Shown piece after piece: positions 31,469-41,957 of a DNA stretch of 64,000 nucleotides (within the stretch, counting starts at the first letter, position 1; each line of letters starts with the position of its first letter). The position numbers and the translations under genes are program-made. Source of the stretch: Candidatus Brocadia pituitae (lineage in GTDB: Bacteria; Planctomycetota; Brocadiia; Brocadiales; Brocadiaceae); NCBI GenBank assembly GCA_017347445.1, contig AP021856.1:938613-1002612 (forward strand), written 5' to 3'. A model generated the notes under the pieces. It made no database searches, was not told the origin of the DNA, and was given only the letters and a program-made list of their open reading frames with translations.

Positions 31469-34240
31469 TCAAACCGTTGCCCGCGATATTGGCTGCTGTA
31501 GCGATGCCTGTGCAGCGGCAAGCCGGGCAATGGGTACTCTGAATGGTGAACAACTCACGTAGTTCATTCCTACGTTATGACAAAACGAAATCGTCTGTGG
31601 ATTGCCGCCGTGCTCGCCACAGATCCCAACCTTTAGCTGCGGACGCGTGCTTCTTCCTTTTTTTATACCGATTTCCACCAGTTGCCCTGTGCCCTCCTGA
31701 TCTATTACCTGGAACGGGTCTTTTTCAAGAATACCTTTTTCAAGATATTCGGGCACAAAGGAACCCACGTCATCACGGCTAAAACCAAAGGTCATCTGGG
31801 TAAGGTCATTTGTCCCGAAGGAAAAGAATTCGGCATGTTTTGCGATCTTGTCAGCAATCAGGGCGGCACGGGGGAGCTCAATCATGGTGCCTACCATATA
31901 CTCAATCTGGATACCCTTCTTCTTCATAACATCTTTCGCAATGTTATGGACATTGTCCTTTAAGAGATTGAATTCCTGCTCCGTACTAATGATGGGTAAC
32001 ATGATCTCCGGATAAACGGCAATGCCTTTTTTCTTCACGTTGCAGGCAGCCTCAATGATCGCCTGCGCCTGCATATCGTAGATTTCCGGGTATGTAACAC
32101 CCAGCCTGCAGCCACGATGACCCAGCATGGGATTTAACTCATGAAGCGCAGCTACTTTTTCCTGAACCTCTTTCAGGCTGATCTTCATCTGCCTTGCCAT
32201 TTCCTTCTGGTTGTATTCTTCCTGAGGAAGAAATTCATGAAGAGGCGGATCGAGGAATCGTATCGTAACCGGGAGTCCGTTCATCGCTGTGAATATTTGT
32301 TCAAAATCACGCCGCTGCACGGGAAGCAATTTTTTCAGGGCTGAGGTATATAGATTCAATGGTTCTTTGAGCTCTTTTTTGACTTGAATTAATTCCTTTT
32401 TAATGGCGTCTGTTTTATTATGGGTCGCCTTCGCCAGTTCCTTTTCCAGCGCAGCAATCTTTATATTTAAATTTTTTACGTCCGGGGCGGAAAGGATCAT
32501 CTGTCGTACGGAGTCAATCCTGTTTTCCCCAAAGAACATATGTTCTGTCCTGCAGAGCCCGATACCTTCTGCTCCCAGTTCCCTCGCCTTTTTTGCATCC
32601 GTCGGCGTGTCAGCATTGGTTCTGATCTTCAGTTTGCGCACTTCATCAGCCCATTGCATAAGGGTGGCAAAGTCTCCGCTGAGCCTTGGCTCAATGGTAG
32701 GTACCATTCCCAGCATTACTTCACCCGTACTTCCGTCGATCGAGATATAATCTCCTTTTTTTATGACCTTTCCATCCACTTTAAAGGTTTGACTTTTATA
32801 ATCTACCTGTAAGGAACCGCATCCGGCAACACAGCATTTCCCCATCCCTCTTGCCACCACGGCTGCGTGGGACGTCATGCCGCCGCGCGTTGTCAGGATA
32901 CCCCGGGAAACATGCATTCCTCCGATGTCCTCAGGAGAGGTCTCCTTTCTTACGAGGATAACCTTTTCTTTCTTGTCCAGAGCCCATTTTTCAGCATCTT
33001 CCGCATTGAACACTACCCTTCCTGTTGCAGCACCAGGAGATGCCGGAAGTCCTGTGGCAATGACCTGTTTTTTTGCTTTAGGGTCAAAGGTGGGATGCAA
33101 CAACTGATCAAGCTCGCTGGGGTTGATGCGCGCAATGGCAGTTTTCTTGTCAATCAATCCTTCTTTGACCATGTCAACTGCAATCCTGACTGCCGCCTGG
33201 GTAGTGCGTTTCCCCGTCCGTGTCTGCAACATGAACAGCCGGTTTTCCTGTATGGTAAATTCTATGTCCTGTACGTCTTTAAAGTGGTTTTCCAGTGTGT
33301 TTTTATAGGTAACAAGCTGTTTATATACCTCTGGCATTTCTTTTTCCAGATGCGCAATCGGTTCAGGGGTACGGATTCCTGCTACAACGTCCTCACCCTG
33401 GGCATTAATAAGAAATTCGCCATAGAATTTGTTTTCGCCCGTTGAAGGATTCCTGGTAAAGCATACCCCGGTGGCAGAGTGATTTCCCATATTTCCAAAG
33501 ACCATGGCCTGGATATTTACGGCCGTTCCCAGGAGCCCTTTGATTTCATAGAGTTGCCGGTATTTAACGGCACGCGGGTTATTCCAGGATGCAAACACGG
33601 CGTTTATTGCCTTCTGGAGCTGTACCTTTGGATCGGTTGGAAAGTCTTCGCGGGTCTTTTTTTTGTAAACAGATTTAAACTCGTCAACAATTTTTTTTAA
33701 CTGATCAGACGTCAGTTCTGTGTCATTTTTTATCCGCGCCTTCTTTTTGTATTTATCAAGAATCTCTTCAAAATAATGACGCTCAACACCCATAACAACG
33801 TCGCCAAACATGGTGATAAACCGCCGGTAGGCATCCAACACAAAGCGTTCGTTGCCGGTCTTTTTTATAAGTCCGGTAACGGCATCCGGCGTTAACCCAA
33901 GATTTAAAACCGTATCCATCATGCCGGGCATGGATGCCGCTGCTCCGCTTCGCACAGAAACCAGGAGCGGATTGGACGGGTCACCCAGCCTTGCTCCCAT
34001 GAGTTTCTCCAGGCGCGAGAGATTCTGTTCTATTTCTTTGGCAAGACCATTAGGGTACTGTTTATTGTTCTTATAATATGCATCGCAAACCTCAGTTGTG
34101 ATGGTAAACCCCGGAGGTACGGGAATACCCAGATTGGTCATTTCTGCAAGATTGGCCCCCTTGCCTCCAAGCAGGTGTTTCATATCAGATTTCCCGTCAG
34201 CAGTGCCATTGCCAAAGAAATAGACATACTTAGGCGCCAT
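31469..34240 (-). CDS. ppdK: Pyruvate, phosphate dikinase
   Basis: This enzyme interconverts pyruvate, ATP and phosphate with phosphoenolpyruvate, AMP and pyrophosphate. From the ATG at 34240 (AGGAG eight bases upstream, better than the ATG at 34300) the protein has 923 residues. The N-terminal ATP-grasp part starts [12 protein letters not shown] and [12 protein letters not shown]. The phospho-His motif [21 protein letters not shown] lies in the middle, and the PEP-binding barrel ends with [10 protein letters not shown] holding the catalytic Cys. All parts are present. It suits an anaerobe that makes PEP from pyruvate. Confidence 0.95.
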   Translation of the reverse strand: MAPKYVYFFGNGTADGKSDMKHLLGGKGANLAEMTNLGIPVPPGFTITTEVCDAYYKNNKQYPNGLAKEIEQNLSRLEKLMGARLGDPSNPLLVSVRSGAAASMPGMMDTVLNLGLTPDAVTGLIKKTGNERFVLDAYRRFITMFGDVVMGVERHYFEEILDKYKKKARIKNDTELTSDQLKKIVDEFKSVYKKKTREDFPTDPKVQLQKAINAVFASWNNPRAVKYRQLYEIKGLLGTAVNIQAMVFGNMGNHSATGVCFTRNPSTGENKFYGEFLINAQGEDVVAGIRTPEPIAHLEKEMPEVYKQLVTYKNTLENHFKDVQDIEFTIQENRLFMLQTRTGKRTTQAAVRIAVDMVKEGLIDKKTAIARINPSELDQLLHPTFDPKAKKQVIATGLPASPGAATGRVVFNAEDAEKWALDKKEKVILVRKETSPEDIGGMHVSRGILTTRGGMTSHAAVVARGMGKCCVAGCGSLQVDYKSQTFKVDGKVIKKGDYISIDGSTGEVMLGMVPTIEPRLSGDFATLMQWADEVRKLKIRTNADTPTDAKKARELGAEGIGLCRTEHMFFGENRIDSVRQMILSAPDVKNLNIKIAALEKELAKATHNKTDAIKKELIQVKKELKEPLNLYTSALKKLLPVQRRDFEQIFTAMNGLPVTIRFLDPPLHEFLPQEEYNQKEMARQMKISLKEVQEKVAALHELNPMLGHRGCRLGVTYPEIYDMQAQAIIEAACNVKKKGIAVYPEIMLPIISTEQEFNLLKDNVHNIAKDVMKKKGIQIEYMVGTMIELPRAALIADKIAKHAEFFSFGTNDLTQMTFGFSRDDVGSFVPEYLEKGILEKDPFQVIDQEGTGQLVEIGIKKGRSTRPQLKVGICGEHGGNPQTISFCHNVGMNYVSCSPFRVPIARLAAAQASLQQPISRATV

Positions 34241-34918
34241 CCAGCTACTCCTTTCACAAATAGTATTATAGAGCCGTGTAAAGAATTCTTTTTTTAGCAA
34301 GACTTGATTTCCCCTTCATCGTTCGGCTAAGTGCTTACGAAGAAGTCCTCATCCTTATGTAGGATGGGAATCAGGGATGGTCAATTTGTTTGTGGTTTAC
34401 TACGCTATAGTATCACCGTGTAAAAACTTCTTTTTTTGTAAGTTTTTTCAACCCCCTAGTTTTCTAAGGGGATCTCTTAATTTCCCCTTAACACATCGGG
34501 ATACCTGGGGAGTTGTTTCCCTTACTTCATGGGCTTTGGTTGTGGCATACCTGCACCAGGAAATTATTTGCTGCCAAAAGCACGGTTTTTCTCTGTTTCA
34601 TGCGCTTAACATATCCATAAAATAGGGCATGTATGCTAACAAAAACAAATTTGACGTGCAAGAGAATTTCGGGAATGATTAAAAGTTATATGAATGTCAA
34701 AAAAAATATGATACCATAAAGAAGTAGGACTGCAATCAAATAAGCAATAACGTGCAAAAACAACAAGCATCGGGCACTCAGTAACACATGAATAGTAATG
34801 TTTCGTAACCATAGAGTTCTTGAAGAACTCTTATAGTATCCTGATATAGTTTGTCGCATAAAATCTTTTTTTCAGGAGTTTTTTTGCACCAACCCTTCTG
34901 CCGCCTCTCCCCACTCGG
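34241..34918. other. Gap upstream of the PPDK gene
   Basis: Contains the PPDK leader, repeats of the CAACCCC...GGGG type (34448-34520), and a perfect 19-base palindrome AGAGTTCTTGAAGAACTCT at 34813-34831 that could be an operator. No coding region supported. Confidence 0.5.
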
Positions 34919-34960
34919 ATGGGGATAAAGGGGGGGATGGGGTTGCAGTTTTGCTGCGGT

Positions 34961-35665
34961 ATGAAAAAAGGTACAAAAGATATCCATCATGCAAAAGCCG
35001 CATTTTTCTCTGGCATGATCTCTCATCTTCTTGAATTCCTGAATAATTGTTTCTTCTTTGTGCTCAAGGCGACGGGTGTTGTGTTGTTGAAAGGGTTTTT
35101 TCATATCCAGGTTTATAATGCAGGATATGTCCCCCGGAAAGGACCCCTAATTGTTGCCGCGAATCATTTCAGTTATATGGACCCCGTGGCGCTTCAATCC
35201 ATGTTTCCAAGGCGCATCGCCTTCATGATGACAGAACTTTATTATGAGGGCCGCGGGAAATGGCTTTTTCAATTGCTGCATTGTATCTGTGTTAAAGAGC
35301 AAGGTTCAAACAGGGCTGCACTGAAACAGGGCATGGAGGTGCTGAATAAAAACGATGTTTTAGGTATTTTCCCCGAAGGAGGGGTAAGCAGGGAAGGTCT
35401 CCTTCAGGAAGGAAACCCGGGCATCGGTTTTCTGGCTATAAAGAGCGGTGCGCCCGTTATTCCTGCATTTATCTCCGGCACTTACCATGCATTACCAAAG
35501 GGCGCAAAGATACCAAAAATTTCCCGAATTACGATAATCTTCGGCAAGCCGATGACATTCCCACATGCAGGCGACCTGGGAAAAAAGAAGGGGATGGAGG
35601 AGATTACCAAGGCGATTATGGAGCACATTAAACAATTATCTTTTTCTGACAAACAAGAGAAATAG
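34961..35665 (+). CDS. 1-acyl-sn-glycerol-3-phosphate acyltransferase (PlsC family)
   Basis: The first ATG of the frame (34919) lies in repeat-like sequence, so I prefer the internal Met at 34961; a Met at 35015 is also possible. The PlsC motifs are NHFSYMDP (HX4D catalytic), RIAFMMTELYYEGRGKW, FPEGGVSREG and VIPAFISGT. It transfers acyl chains to lysophosphatidic acid in phospholipid synthesis. The next gene, an alpha/beta hydrolase, follows after 73 bases. Confidence 0.87.
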   Translation: MKKGTKDIHHAKAAFFSGMISHLLEFLNNCFFFVLKATGVVLLKGFFHIQVYNAGYVPRKGPLIVAANHFSYMDPVALQSMFPRRIAFMMTELYYEGRGKWLFQLLHCICVKEQGSNRAALKQGMEVLNKNDVLGIFPEGGVSREGLLQEGNPGIGFLAIKSGAPVIPAFISGTYHALPKGAKIPKISRITIIFGKPMTFPHAGDLGKKKGMEEITKAIMEHIKQLSFSDKQEK

Positions 35666-35738
35666 CTTTAATAATTATTGTTGATAGAATCAAAACAAAG
35701 GTAAAATATTTGAAAGGAAAAAACATAACGTAAAAACC

Positions 35739-36521
35739 ATGGCAAACAATTCAATACTCGATGATTTATCAATTTACAGCAGGGAATTTATGCTTGGCCA
35801 CGGCAAGGTGGCATGCCTCCTTGTGCATGGCTTTGGCTGCGGACCCATCCAGATGCGTGAACTTGCAGAAAATCTAAGTAAATGGGGCTTTACTGCCAGG
35901 GGCATACTTTTGCCAGGGCATTGCAGAAATATGGGTGGATATTCACTAAACGTGCATCATGATTGGATGGCAAAGGTAGAGTCTGAATATCATCAGTTAA
36001 AAAGTGCATATCAGGAGGTTGTTGTTATCGGGTTTTCACTCGGTGCGCTTCTAACCTTGCACTTATCTATGCACTATGCTCCGGAAAAAATAATCCTTAT
36101 GGGTACCCCTCTGTATTTAATCCGGAGGTATCTGCCAATACCCTCTGTCATCAGAGTATGCAAACGATTCTTCAAACAGGTCAAAACCCGGAAGAGGAGA
36201 TGCTACATGGAATCGGAAGGATACACCGGATATCTGCACCAGCCAGCCGATACCCATTTTTCAATTCCCGCATTATACGGACTTACCGAGATCATTACGG
36301 CTGTCGATCTCGGACTCAAGGCGGTAAGGTCGCCTGCACTGGTTATCCATTCCAAAAAAGACCTGATCGCTGCCCCGGCAAGTGCAAGGCGCGTTATGAA
36401 ACACCTTGGTTCCGGTGATAAACGTCTGGTGTGGCTTGAACGAAGCCATCACCTCATGATGTACGATAAGGAAAAGGATATGGTTTTCCGGGCGATAAGG
36501 GAATTTATAGCATATACCTGA
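35739..36521 (+). CDS. Alpha/beta hydrolase, carboxylesterase/monoglyceride lipase type
   Basis: The 260-residue protein has CLLVHGFGCGPIQM (oxyanion region) near residue 27, the nucleophile elbow GFSLGALL (Ser around 96), an acidic residue in HSKKDLIAAP and the catalytic His in ERSHHLMMYD. No signal peptide. It is in tandem with the PlsC-type gene, so lipid ester turnover is plausible; substrate unknown. Confidence 0.85.
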   Translation: MANNSILDDLSIYSREFMLGHGKVACLLVHGFGCGPIQMRELAENLSKWGFTARGILLPGHCRNMGGYSLNVHHDWMAKVESEYHQLKSAYQEVVVIGFSLGALLTLHLSMHYAPEKIILMGTPLYLIRRYLPIPSVIRVCKRFFKQVKTRKRRCYMESEGYTGYLHQPADTHFSIPALYGLTEIITAVDLGLKAVRSPALVIHSKKDLIAAPASARRVMKHLGSGDKRLVWLERSHHLMMYDKEKDMVFRAIREFIAYT

Positions 36522-36556
36522 CCCGAACGAGCCGGAAAAGACAAAGTCTGCGTCCT

Positions 36557-38050
36557 TCATTTCAAAAGGCTCGGTTTGTTTCGATGCAAGAGGTCATTTG
36601 TCGGTTCAACACCGGGTAATTTCCATTTGCCTTTGAGTGCCTTGTCTTTTGGTTGCCACAGATGAAGCATCAGCCAGAACTCCCCTTTCGGCGCGGGAAG
36701 CCAGTTGCATTTTTCCTTCTGGTCTGTGGGCTCATCTGCCTGAATGAGGATGGTCAAACTGCCGTCTTTATGATACTCAAGTCCGCTGGTTATGCTGCTT
36801 ATGCTGTAGCGGTTTGCGGGATTTCCGAACATTATACCATTGTTATCATACAGGGCAAGCGCCCATGCCCCGTCAACAGGGGGTAATCCGTCTTTAAAAT
36901 GGAGTTTGTATCTTTTCTTTGCGCCATCCAGTTTTTCACCGTGAATATCCGTATTTGTGCGTGGGCAAAGCTGTTCAACGGCGAGACCTGCAAATGGGTC
37001 GAATGCATAACACATGGCCGCACGGTCAAGGAACCGCAATCCTGACCACCCTGTTGCCAGGGCTGGATAAAACCAGCCGCTGGTATAGGTAAAGAGAGAC
37101 TGTGCGCGTGAAACCATCATCTGCCGGGCTTCCGGAACGGCCTTTTTTAATCCGGCCTTAGCGTGTTCCCCAAGGGCGCCGTAATCAAATCCATACTCGG
37201 AAAGACCTATGGTCTTGAACAATGCATACATACCACGCTCTTCCTCCCGCGGGGACACGATTTTCATTGTTTCACCCAATATGTGGAAAAACTGCAGATC
37301 CTGCGGTACGAGACCCGGATTTACTTTTTCAGAGGATTGAAACGGTTTGGGAGGCAAAGAAGGGTCGAGCCACCGGCTATAGGGGATCACGCTATAGTAC
37401 TGCCGCATGATATTTACCACGGTTGCGATTTCGGCTGGGTCTTCCTTCTTTACGACGATCCTTCCCTGACCATATACATATCGGGTTGGACATGGAATGA
37501 CGTTGAGTGTCGGGAACGATTCTCCCCTGAAATGCGGGCCAACCAGGAGAAATTCCCCGCCTTTGCCTCCTGTGGCGCGTGTTCCAATTGTCCGGATGAG
37601 GTCTCCGCGGTAATCGTAGAAAGATATACTGAAATATCGTCCGCCGTGATCGTCGGGAATCTCCATCACCATCGGTTCTTCTGACAGATCGAGCCAGACC
37701 TGGCCAAAGATAACCTCATGGCTGGCGAAACGGGCCTTCCACTCCGGTCCTAATAATCTTCTGCTTGGGTTTAACACATTTAATGGTGCGTAAATTCCGC
37801 TTGGCAGTGGCTTTTCAACTGCACTCATTGCAAGACGATGATTATGATTCATTACCAGGGGATAGCCCCACAGGTAAGCCAGCACACCGATATGGAATGC
37901 CTCGGTTTCCTGGAGTTGTTCTTTCGAAAGCAGGGTGGTTTCCTTTTCTTGTTCCTGGAGTAACTGCGCAAATGACAGGGGTGCCATCATGCTTGTGCTG
38001 ATGAGTACAAAGATAGCCGCGGTAGCGGCTTTTTTGAATGTTTGCTTCAT
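36557..38050 (-). CDS. Secreted DUF1254/DUF1214 protein
   Basis: I choose the ATG at 38050 (AGGAAAGG before it), which gives a signal peptide (AAIFVLISTSMMAPLSFA). The mature part has DUF1254 (AYLWGYPLVMNHNHRLAM, FGQVWLDLSEEPMVMEIPD, GRYFSISFYDYRGDLI) and a C-terminal DUF1214 (YSISSITSGLEYHKDGSLTILIQADEP, WLPAPKGEFWLMLHLWQPK). The function of this periplasmic family is not established. Length 497 residues is normal. Confidence 0.87.
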   Translation of the reverse strand: MKQTFKKAATAAIFVLISTSMMAPLSFAQLLQEQEKETTLLSKEQLQETEAFHIGVLAYLWGYPLVMNHNHRLAMSAVEKPLPSGIYAPLNVLNPSRRLLGPEWKARFASHEVIFGQVWLDLSEEPMVMEIPDDHGGRYFSISFYDYRGDLIRTIGTRATGGKGGEFLLVGPHFRGESFPTLNVIPCPTRYVYGQGRIVVKKEDPAEIATVVNIMRQYYSVIPYSRWLDPSLPPKPFQSSEKVNPGLVPQDLQFFHILGETMKIVSPREEERGMYALFKTIGLSEYGFDYGALGEHAKAGLKKAVPEARQMMVSRAQSLFTYTSGWFYPALATGWSGLRFLDRAAMCYAFDPFAGLAVEQLCPRTNTDIHGEKLDGAKKRYKLHFKDGLPPVDGAWALALYDNNGIMFGNPANRYSISSITSGLEYHKDGSLTILIQADEPTDQKEKCNWLPAPKGEFWLMLHLWQPKDKALKGKWKLPGVEPTNDLLHRNKPSLLK

Positions 38051-38478
38051 GCCAGCCTTTCCTTTTTTAAGAATTACATTGTCAAATTTTTGTAAGTTTT
38101 TTAACTCCCCACTCTGTCCCTTTACAAAGGAGATAGAGGAATGGGGACTTCGGTTGCGGTGATGTTGTACAACGACCTTTTTCATTGTAAAAAGTGTCGC
38201 GGTGATTTTCAATTTATTTTTGGAGAATTGGAAAGTATAATCATCAATAAAAAAGCGTCACACCCTTTTACAAACAAACCCTGGCAATTCCAAGAAAATG
38301 AAAGCATTGTCTCAGATTCCTGACAAACCTGATGATGATGCAAACAAGCCGGTTTTTTGTCGGGGGGTCTAACTAATTATCTTAACAATAATTAAGGATC
38401 TTTTGCTTTTTAAGGCCGGAGCTTTAGCATACATATTGATTATGAGTGCATCATAAGATATAATGTGGGGAAAAAATA
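38051..38478. other. Gap between divergent DUF1254 and ferritin-like genes
   Basis: Holds both promoters. A hairpin-like pair of short repeats near 38100-38150 (CTCCCCACTCTGTCC ... GGGGACT) and GGTTTTTTGTCGGGGGGTC near 38350. No coding evidence. Confidence 0.45.
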
Positions 38479-39021
38479 ATGAGTGACACTTTGAAAGAGA
38501 TAAAATCAATTGCGCTCCAGATGGAGACTGATGGAGTGAAGTTTTATAGCGAATTGGCTGAAAAAACCCTGCATCCTATGGGACGGGCTATGTTCGTGTC
38601 GTTTGTTGAGGATGAAAAATCACATATTAAAAGGCTTCGTGCCCTGTTGTCCGGCCATAGCGGGAAAAATCAAACGCAGGAAAAGGGCCAGGCAAGTCCC
38701 CGCAAAAGATTGATCACCATCTTCAGTCAGATGGGTGAAGAGGCAAAGAAAAAGGTGGATGCCGGCACAAACGATATCGCGGCTGTTAAGCTTGCAATGG
38801 AGCTTGAGGAAAAGGGAGTGGAGTTTTATGAAAAGGCTGCCCGTGAGACGCCTGATGCCGTTGACCGGGAGACCTATCGCTTCCTTGCGGATGAAGAGAA
38901 GATACATTTTGACATATTGAAAAACACCCTTGAATTTTTGGGGAAAACAGAATTGTGGGAGGCCGAACAAGAGGGCCGTATTTATGATATGTGGATTAAT
39001 ATGATAAATAAGAACAGGTAG
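38479..39021 (+). CDS. Ferritin-like (rubrerythrin-type) diiron protein, A
   Basis: The 180-residue four-helix protein has paired Glu and ExxH motifs: ALQMETDGVKFYSELAEK, FVEDEKSHIKRL, LAMELEEKGVEFYEKAARE and LADEEKIHFDIL. These are the diiron ligands of the rubrerythrin/ferritin-like family. No C-terminal rubredoxin domain; a separate rubredoxin gene follows 2 kb later. First gene of the redox cluster. Confidence 0.85.
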   Translation: MSDTLKEIKSIALQMETDGVKFYSELAEKTLHPMGRAMFVSFVEDEKSHIKRLRALLSGHSGKNQTQEKGQASPRKRLITIFSQMGEEAKKKVDAGTNDIAAVKLAMELEEKGVEFYEKAARETPDAVDRETYRFLADEEKIHFDILKNTLEFLGKTELWEAEQEGRIYDMWINMINKNR

Positions 39022-39035
39022 AGGAGATACCCCCG

Positions 39036-40454
39036 TTGGCATTTCGCATAGAAAAAGACTATCTCGGTGAGATGAACGTGCCCTTAACGGCTTATTACGG
39101 GGTCCAAACTGCCCGGGCACGGGAGAATTTTCCTATCAGCGGGCAGACATCACTGCCGGTATTTACCCTTGCCATGGTTTTCATTAAAAAAGCCGCAGCG
39201 ATGGTTAATATTGGACTAGGCTGTCTCGACGAGAAGATTGGCAATATGATAATCCAGGCATGTGATCGCATAGTAAACGGTGAGTTTCGTGATCAGTTTC
39301 TGGTGGATGTGTATCAGGCCGGTGCAGGGACGTCTCATCACATGAACGTCAATGAGGTTATTGCTAATGTTGCAATTGAAATGCTTGGCGGGGTAAAAGG
39401 GGATTATTCAGTTGTCCACCCGAATGATCATGTTAACTACGGTCAGTCAACGAATGATGTATATCCTACTGCCATGCGCATCGCCGCCTTGCAATTGTCA
39501 GAAAGGCTGGTGAAGAATCTGGATGACCTGACGGAGACATTTAAGAAAAAGGCGCAATCTTTTGATTCCATCGTAAAATCCGGGCGTACCCATCTGCAGG
39601 ATGCTGTACCCATTCGTGTGGGGCAGGAATTTTCTGGTTACGCAGATTCCCTCGCCAAGGCAACCAGGGGGGTTGAAAAGGCCGGTGAATCGTTAAAAGA
39701 ATTGGGCATTGGTGGAAGTGCAGCGGGCACAGGTATTAATACCCATCCGGAATACGCTTTCAGGATTGTAGAGGTACTGAAAAAAATTGTCGGCTTGGAC
39801 ATAAGACGGGCAAAAAACCGGTTTGAGGCCATGCAAAGTAATGCTTCCTGCGTTGAACTCTCCGGTGCGCTTCGCACCCTTGCCGTGGAATTTATCCGTA
39901 TTGCGAATGACCTCAGATTGATGTATTCAGGGCCCAATACCGGGCTGGCCGAGATTGAGCTTCCGGCAGTGCAGCCAGGGTCTTCTATCATGCCGGGGAA
40001 AGTTAATCCTGTCATCCCTGAAATGATGAATATGGTCTGTTTTTCGGTTATGGGTAATGATCTTTCTGTTGCGATGGCAGCACAAGCCGGACAATTTGAA
40101 TTGAACGTCATGATGCCTCTCATCCAATATAAATTGCTCGATTCCCTCTCGATACTGAGCAACGCAACGAAGATATTCCATGAAAAATGTATAAAAGGTC
40201 TTTCCGTCAACGAAAAAAGGTGCCAGGATTATGCCCTGCGAAGCCTCGGCATTGTCACCGTATTAAATCCGGTTATCGGCTATGCAAAGGCGTCAGAAGT
40301 GGTTAAAGAATCAATGAGGACAGGGAAATCACCACAGGAGATTATTCTGGAACGTGAGATACTCTCCGTGGAGGAGGTGAATGAGGTATTATCTCCCATG
40401 TCGATGACAGAACCCTGTGTTCAGCGTTATAAGACAAAAGGCAAGATTTTGTAA
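39036..40454 (+). CDS. aspA: Aspartate ammonia-lyase / fumarase-family enzyme
   Basis: The start is TTG at 39036, preceded by GAGGAG. The 472 residues have the aspartase/fumarase blocks AGAGTSHHMNVNEVIAN, HPNDHVNYGQSTNDVYPTA, SGRTHLQDAVPIR and the signature GSSIMPGKVNPVIPEM. It fits aspartase better than fumarase in the N-terminal LTAYYGVQTARARENFPISG, but the two cannot be separated with certainty by eye. It is 14 bases downstream of ferritin-like protein A. Confidence 0.88.
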   Translation: MAFRIEKDYLGEMNVPLTAYYGVQTARARENFPISGQTSLPVFTLAMVFIKKAAAMVNIGLGCLDEKIGNMIIQACDRIVNGEFRDQFLVDVYQAGAGTSHHMNVNEVIANVAIEMLGGVKGDYSVVHPNDHVNYGQSTNDVYPTAMRIAALQLSERLVKNLDDLTETFKKKAQSFDSIVKSGRTHLQDAVPIRVGQEFSGYADSLAKATRGVEKAGESLKELGIGGSAAGTGINTHPEYAFRIVEVLKKIVGLDIRRAKNRFEAMQSNASCVELSGALRTLAVEFIRIANDLRLMYSGPNTGLAEIELPAVQPGSSIMPGKVNPVIPEMMNMVCFSVMGNDLSVAMAAQAGQFELNVMMPLIQYKLLDSLSILSNATKIFHEKCIKGLSVNEKRCQDYALRSLGIVTVLNPVIGYAKASEVVKESMRTGKSPQEIILEREILSVEEVNEVLSPMSMTEPCVQRYKTKGKIL

Positions 40455-40495
40455 TTTATTTCTTTATATGGTTATTTTAGAGAAAGGGGTGTAAT

Positions 40496-41023
40496 GTGAA
40501 AAAGGTGACTCTGTTGATTGTGGGTATCTGTAGCATAGGTTTTGCTGGATTGACACACAGCGTTTGCACGCGTACAGTGAGTGCGGCTGAGGAAACGGCA
40601 ATTTCCCATGAGGGGGTTGCACTTCCGACCAGGATGTTGATGAGTAGTATAGCAAAGCGGATGAGCAACATACTCGAGGGAACGCTTGCAGGCAGCTTTA
40701 AATACGTTGCCCAGGAGGCCGGCAGCGTTGTAGATGATAGTTATAAGATAAACGAAGTTTTCTTTCCCGGTGACCCAAAGGAAAACAAGTGGTTCCAGCG
40801 AGCAAACATTGACCCTAATGACTCAAAAAAGATCACAAAACTGAAGGAAGGATTCCATGTCTATATGAAAAGCATAGCGTCTTCTGCACTCGAAATTCAA
40901 AGGGCTGCAAAGTCGGAAGATCAGAAAGCAACGTTTAAAGCCTTTACGAATATGGTGGAAAAGACGTGTTTTGAGTGTCACGCAGAGACCCGTGACAAAA
41001 TGATACCAATTGAAAATCGTTAA
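40496..41023 (+). CDS. Monoheme c-type cytochrome (class II-like)
   Basis: A periplasmic protein of 175 residues with a signal peptide ending around SVCTRTVSAA. The mature part is mostly helical with a single CFECH heme motif near the C-terminus, the arrangement of cytochrome c'/c556-type proteins. It starts at GTG after AGAAAGGGG. A strong terminator follows. Probable electron carrier or gas-binding cytochrome; partner unknown. Confidence 0.8.
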   Translation: MKKVTLLIVGICSIGFAGLTHSVCTRTVSAAEETAISHEGVALPTRMLMSSIAKRMSNILEGTLAGSFKYVAQEAGSVVDDSYKINEVFFPGDPKENKWFQRANIDPNDSKKITKLKEGFHVYMKSIASSALEIQRAAKSEDQKATFKAFTNMVEKTCFECHAETRDKMIPIENR

Positions 41024-41051
41024 TCGCCAGAAATCGGGCACGAACGGCGGG

Positions 41052-41094
41052 AAAGAAAGTGCAGATGATGAGGATTCTGCACTTTCTTTATTTT
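41052..41094 (+). terminator. Rho-independent terminator between the two parts of the redox cluster
   Basis: AAAGAAAGTGCAGA (41052-41065) and TCTGCACTTTCTTT (41076-41089) form a perfect 14-bp stem followed by ATTTTA. It separates the cytochrome gene from the rubredoxin operon. Confidence 0.85.
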
Positions 41095-41157
41095 AAAGGT
41101 TGATTACAGAAGAGGAAGTAGAGTAAAATATTTCATATTTTTTGTTGGAGATGACCT

Positions 41158-41322
41158 ATGTCGAAGTGGGAATGTCGTGTGTGTGGTTACATTTATGACC
41201 CGGAAAAGGGTGATCCGGATAACGGAGTTAGACCGGGGACGTCATTTGAGCAGTTGCCGGATGGGTGGGTTTGTCCAGTCTGTGGCGCAAGCAAAGATCT
41301 TTTTGATAAGCTTGACTCATAA
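41158..41322 (+). CDS. Rubredoxin
   Basis: A 54-residue protein with both iron-binding CxxC pairs: [19 protein letters not shown] and [11 protein letters not shown]. The spacing and the aromatic residues (W4, Y11, Y13 region, W39 region) are those of typical rubredoxins. GGAG lies ten bases upstream of the ATG. It opens the second half of the cluster and probably carries electrons to the ferritin-like proteins or from thioredoxin reductase. Confidence 0.96.
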   Translation: MSKWECRVCGYIYDPEKGDPDNGVRPGTSFEQLPDGWVCPVCGASKDLFDKLDS

Positions 41323-41360
41323 CTCTTTTCATACGCATGTTTTTTTAAGGAAAATATTTC

Positions 41361-41957
41361 GTGTTAGCATTGGCAAACAGACAATATGCAACAGCTTGTC
41401 TCATAATTGCAGGTCTTATAGCATGTTTTTCTCTGGAAGGCCTTTCTCTGTCTCATGCTGGACCGGTAGAAAAAGTTGCCCCTAATGTTACCTATTCAAA
41501 TCCGTATTTTAAGGGCACCAGGGAGGATAAGGACGCTCAAATCAGGAGGATAACGTCGCTCTTCGGAGTGGAATGTGATTTTTGCCATAATGAAGACTTA
41601 ACCATCTTTACGGAAGAAGGGAAAAAATCGAAGGAGATGATGAAGGCCTCTGTTGCGCTAGGGGTTGAGTGTGATTACTGTCACCTGGACAGGAAGCGGT
41701 ATAAAGAAAACGAACAGCAGGCAAAAAAAATGTTTGAGCTTAGTGAAATCATGGGTACAGAGTGTAATTTTTGCCATGCCGGAAAAGGCAAGCTTACCCC
41801 GAAAGGAGAGACATCGAAGACGGCATTTGTGACGCGCGATTGGGCAACTGAAGGGACGAAACGGTGTTTGGAGTGCCATATCGAAAAAAAGCAGTTTGCA
41901 TTGAATTTTTATGGATGGCAGGTCTTAAATGCCTTGAAAGGACTTAAGGGAATGTGA
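41361..41957 (+). CDS. Tetraheme c-type cytochrome, reaction-centre-cytochrome-like
   Basis: The 198-residue secreted protein has four heme motifs: CDFCH (72-76), CDYCH (104-108), CNFCH (135-139) and CLECH (169-173). The second and third are preceded by a Met-containing helix (MMKASVALGVEC, MFELSEIMGTEC), the pattern of the photosynthetic reaction centre cytochrome subunit, where that Met is the axial ligand. It starts at GTG; the N-terminus has a signal peptide. Its stop overlaps the trxB start by four bases, so the two are translationally coupled. Confidence 0.85.
   Translation: MLALANRQYATACLIIAGLIACFSLEGLSLSHAGPVEKVAPNVTYSNPYFKGTREDKDAQIRRITSLFGVECDFCHNEDLTIFTEEGKKSKEMMKASVALGVECDYCHLDRKRYKENEQQAKKMFELSEIMGTECNFCHAGKGKLTPKGETSKTAFVTRDWATEGTKRCLECHIEKKQFALNFYGWQVLNALKGLKGM

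Noticed and set aside
31543-34076. Several long plus-strand frames opposite the PPDK gene (up to 192 codons)
   Set aside because: They are antisense shadows of a strongly conserved gene, without ribosome binding sites or recognisable domains.
39036-40454. A firm fumarase (FumC) call
   Set aside because: The shared signature does not separate fumarase from aspartase; aspartase is preferred on the N-terminal block but not proven.
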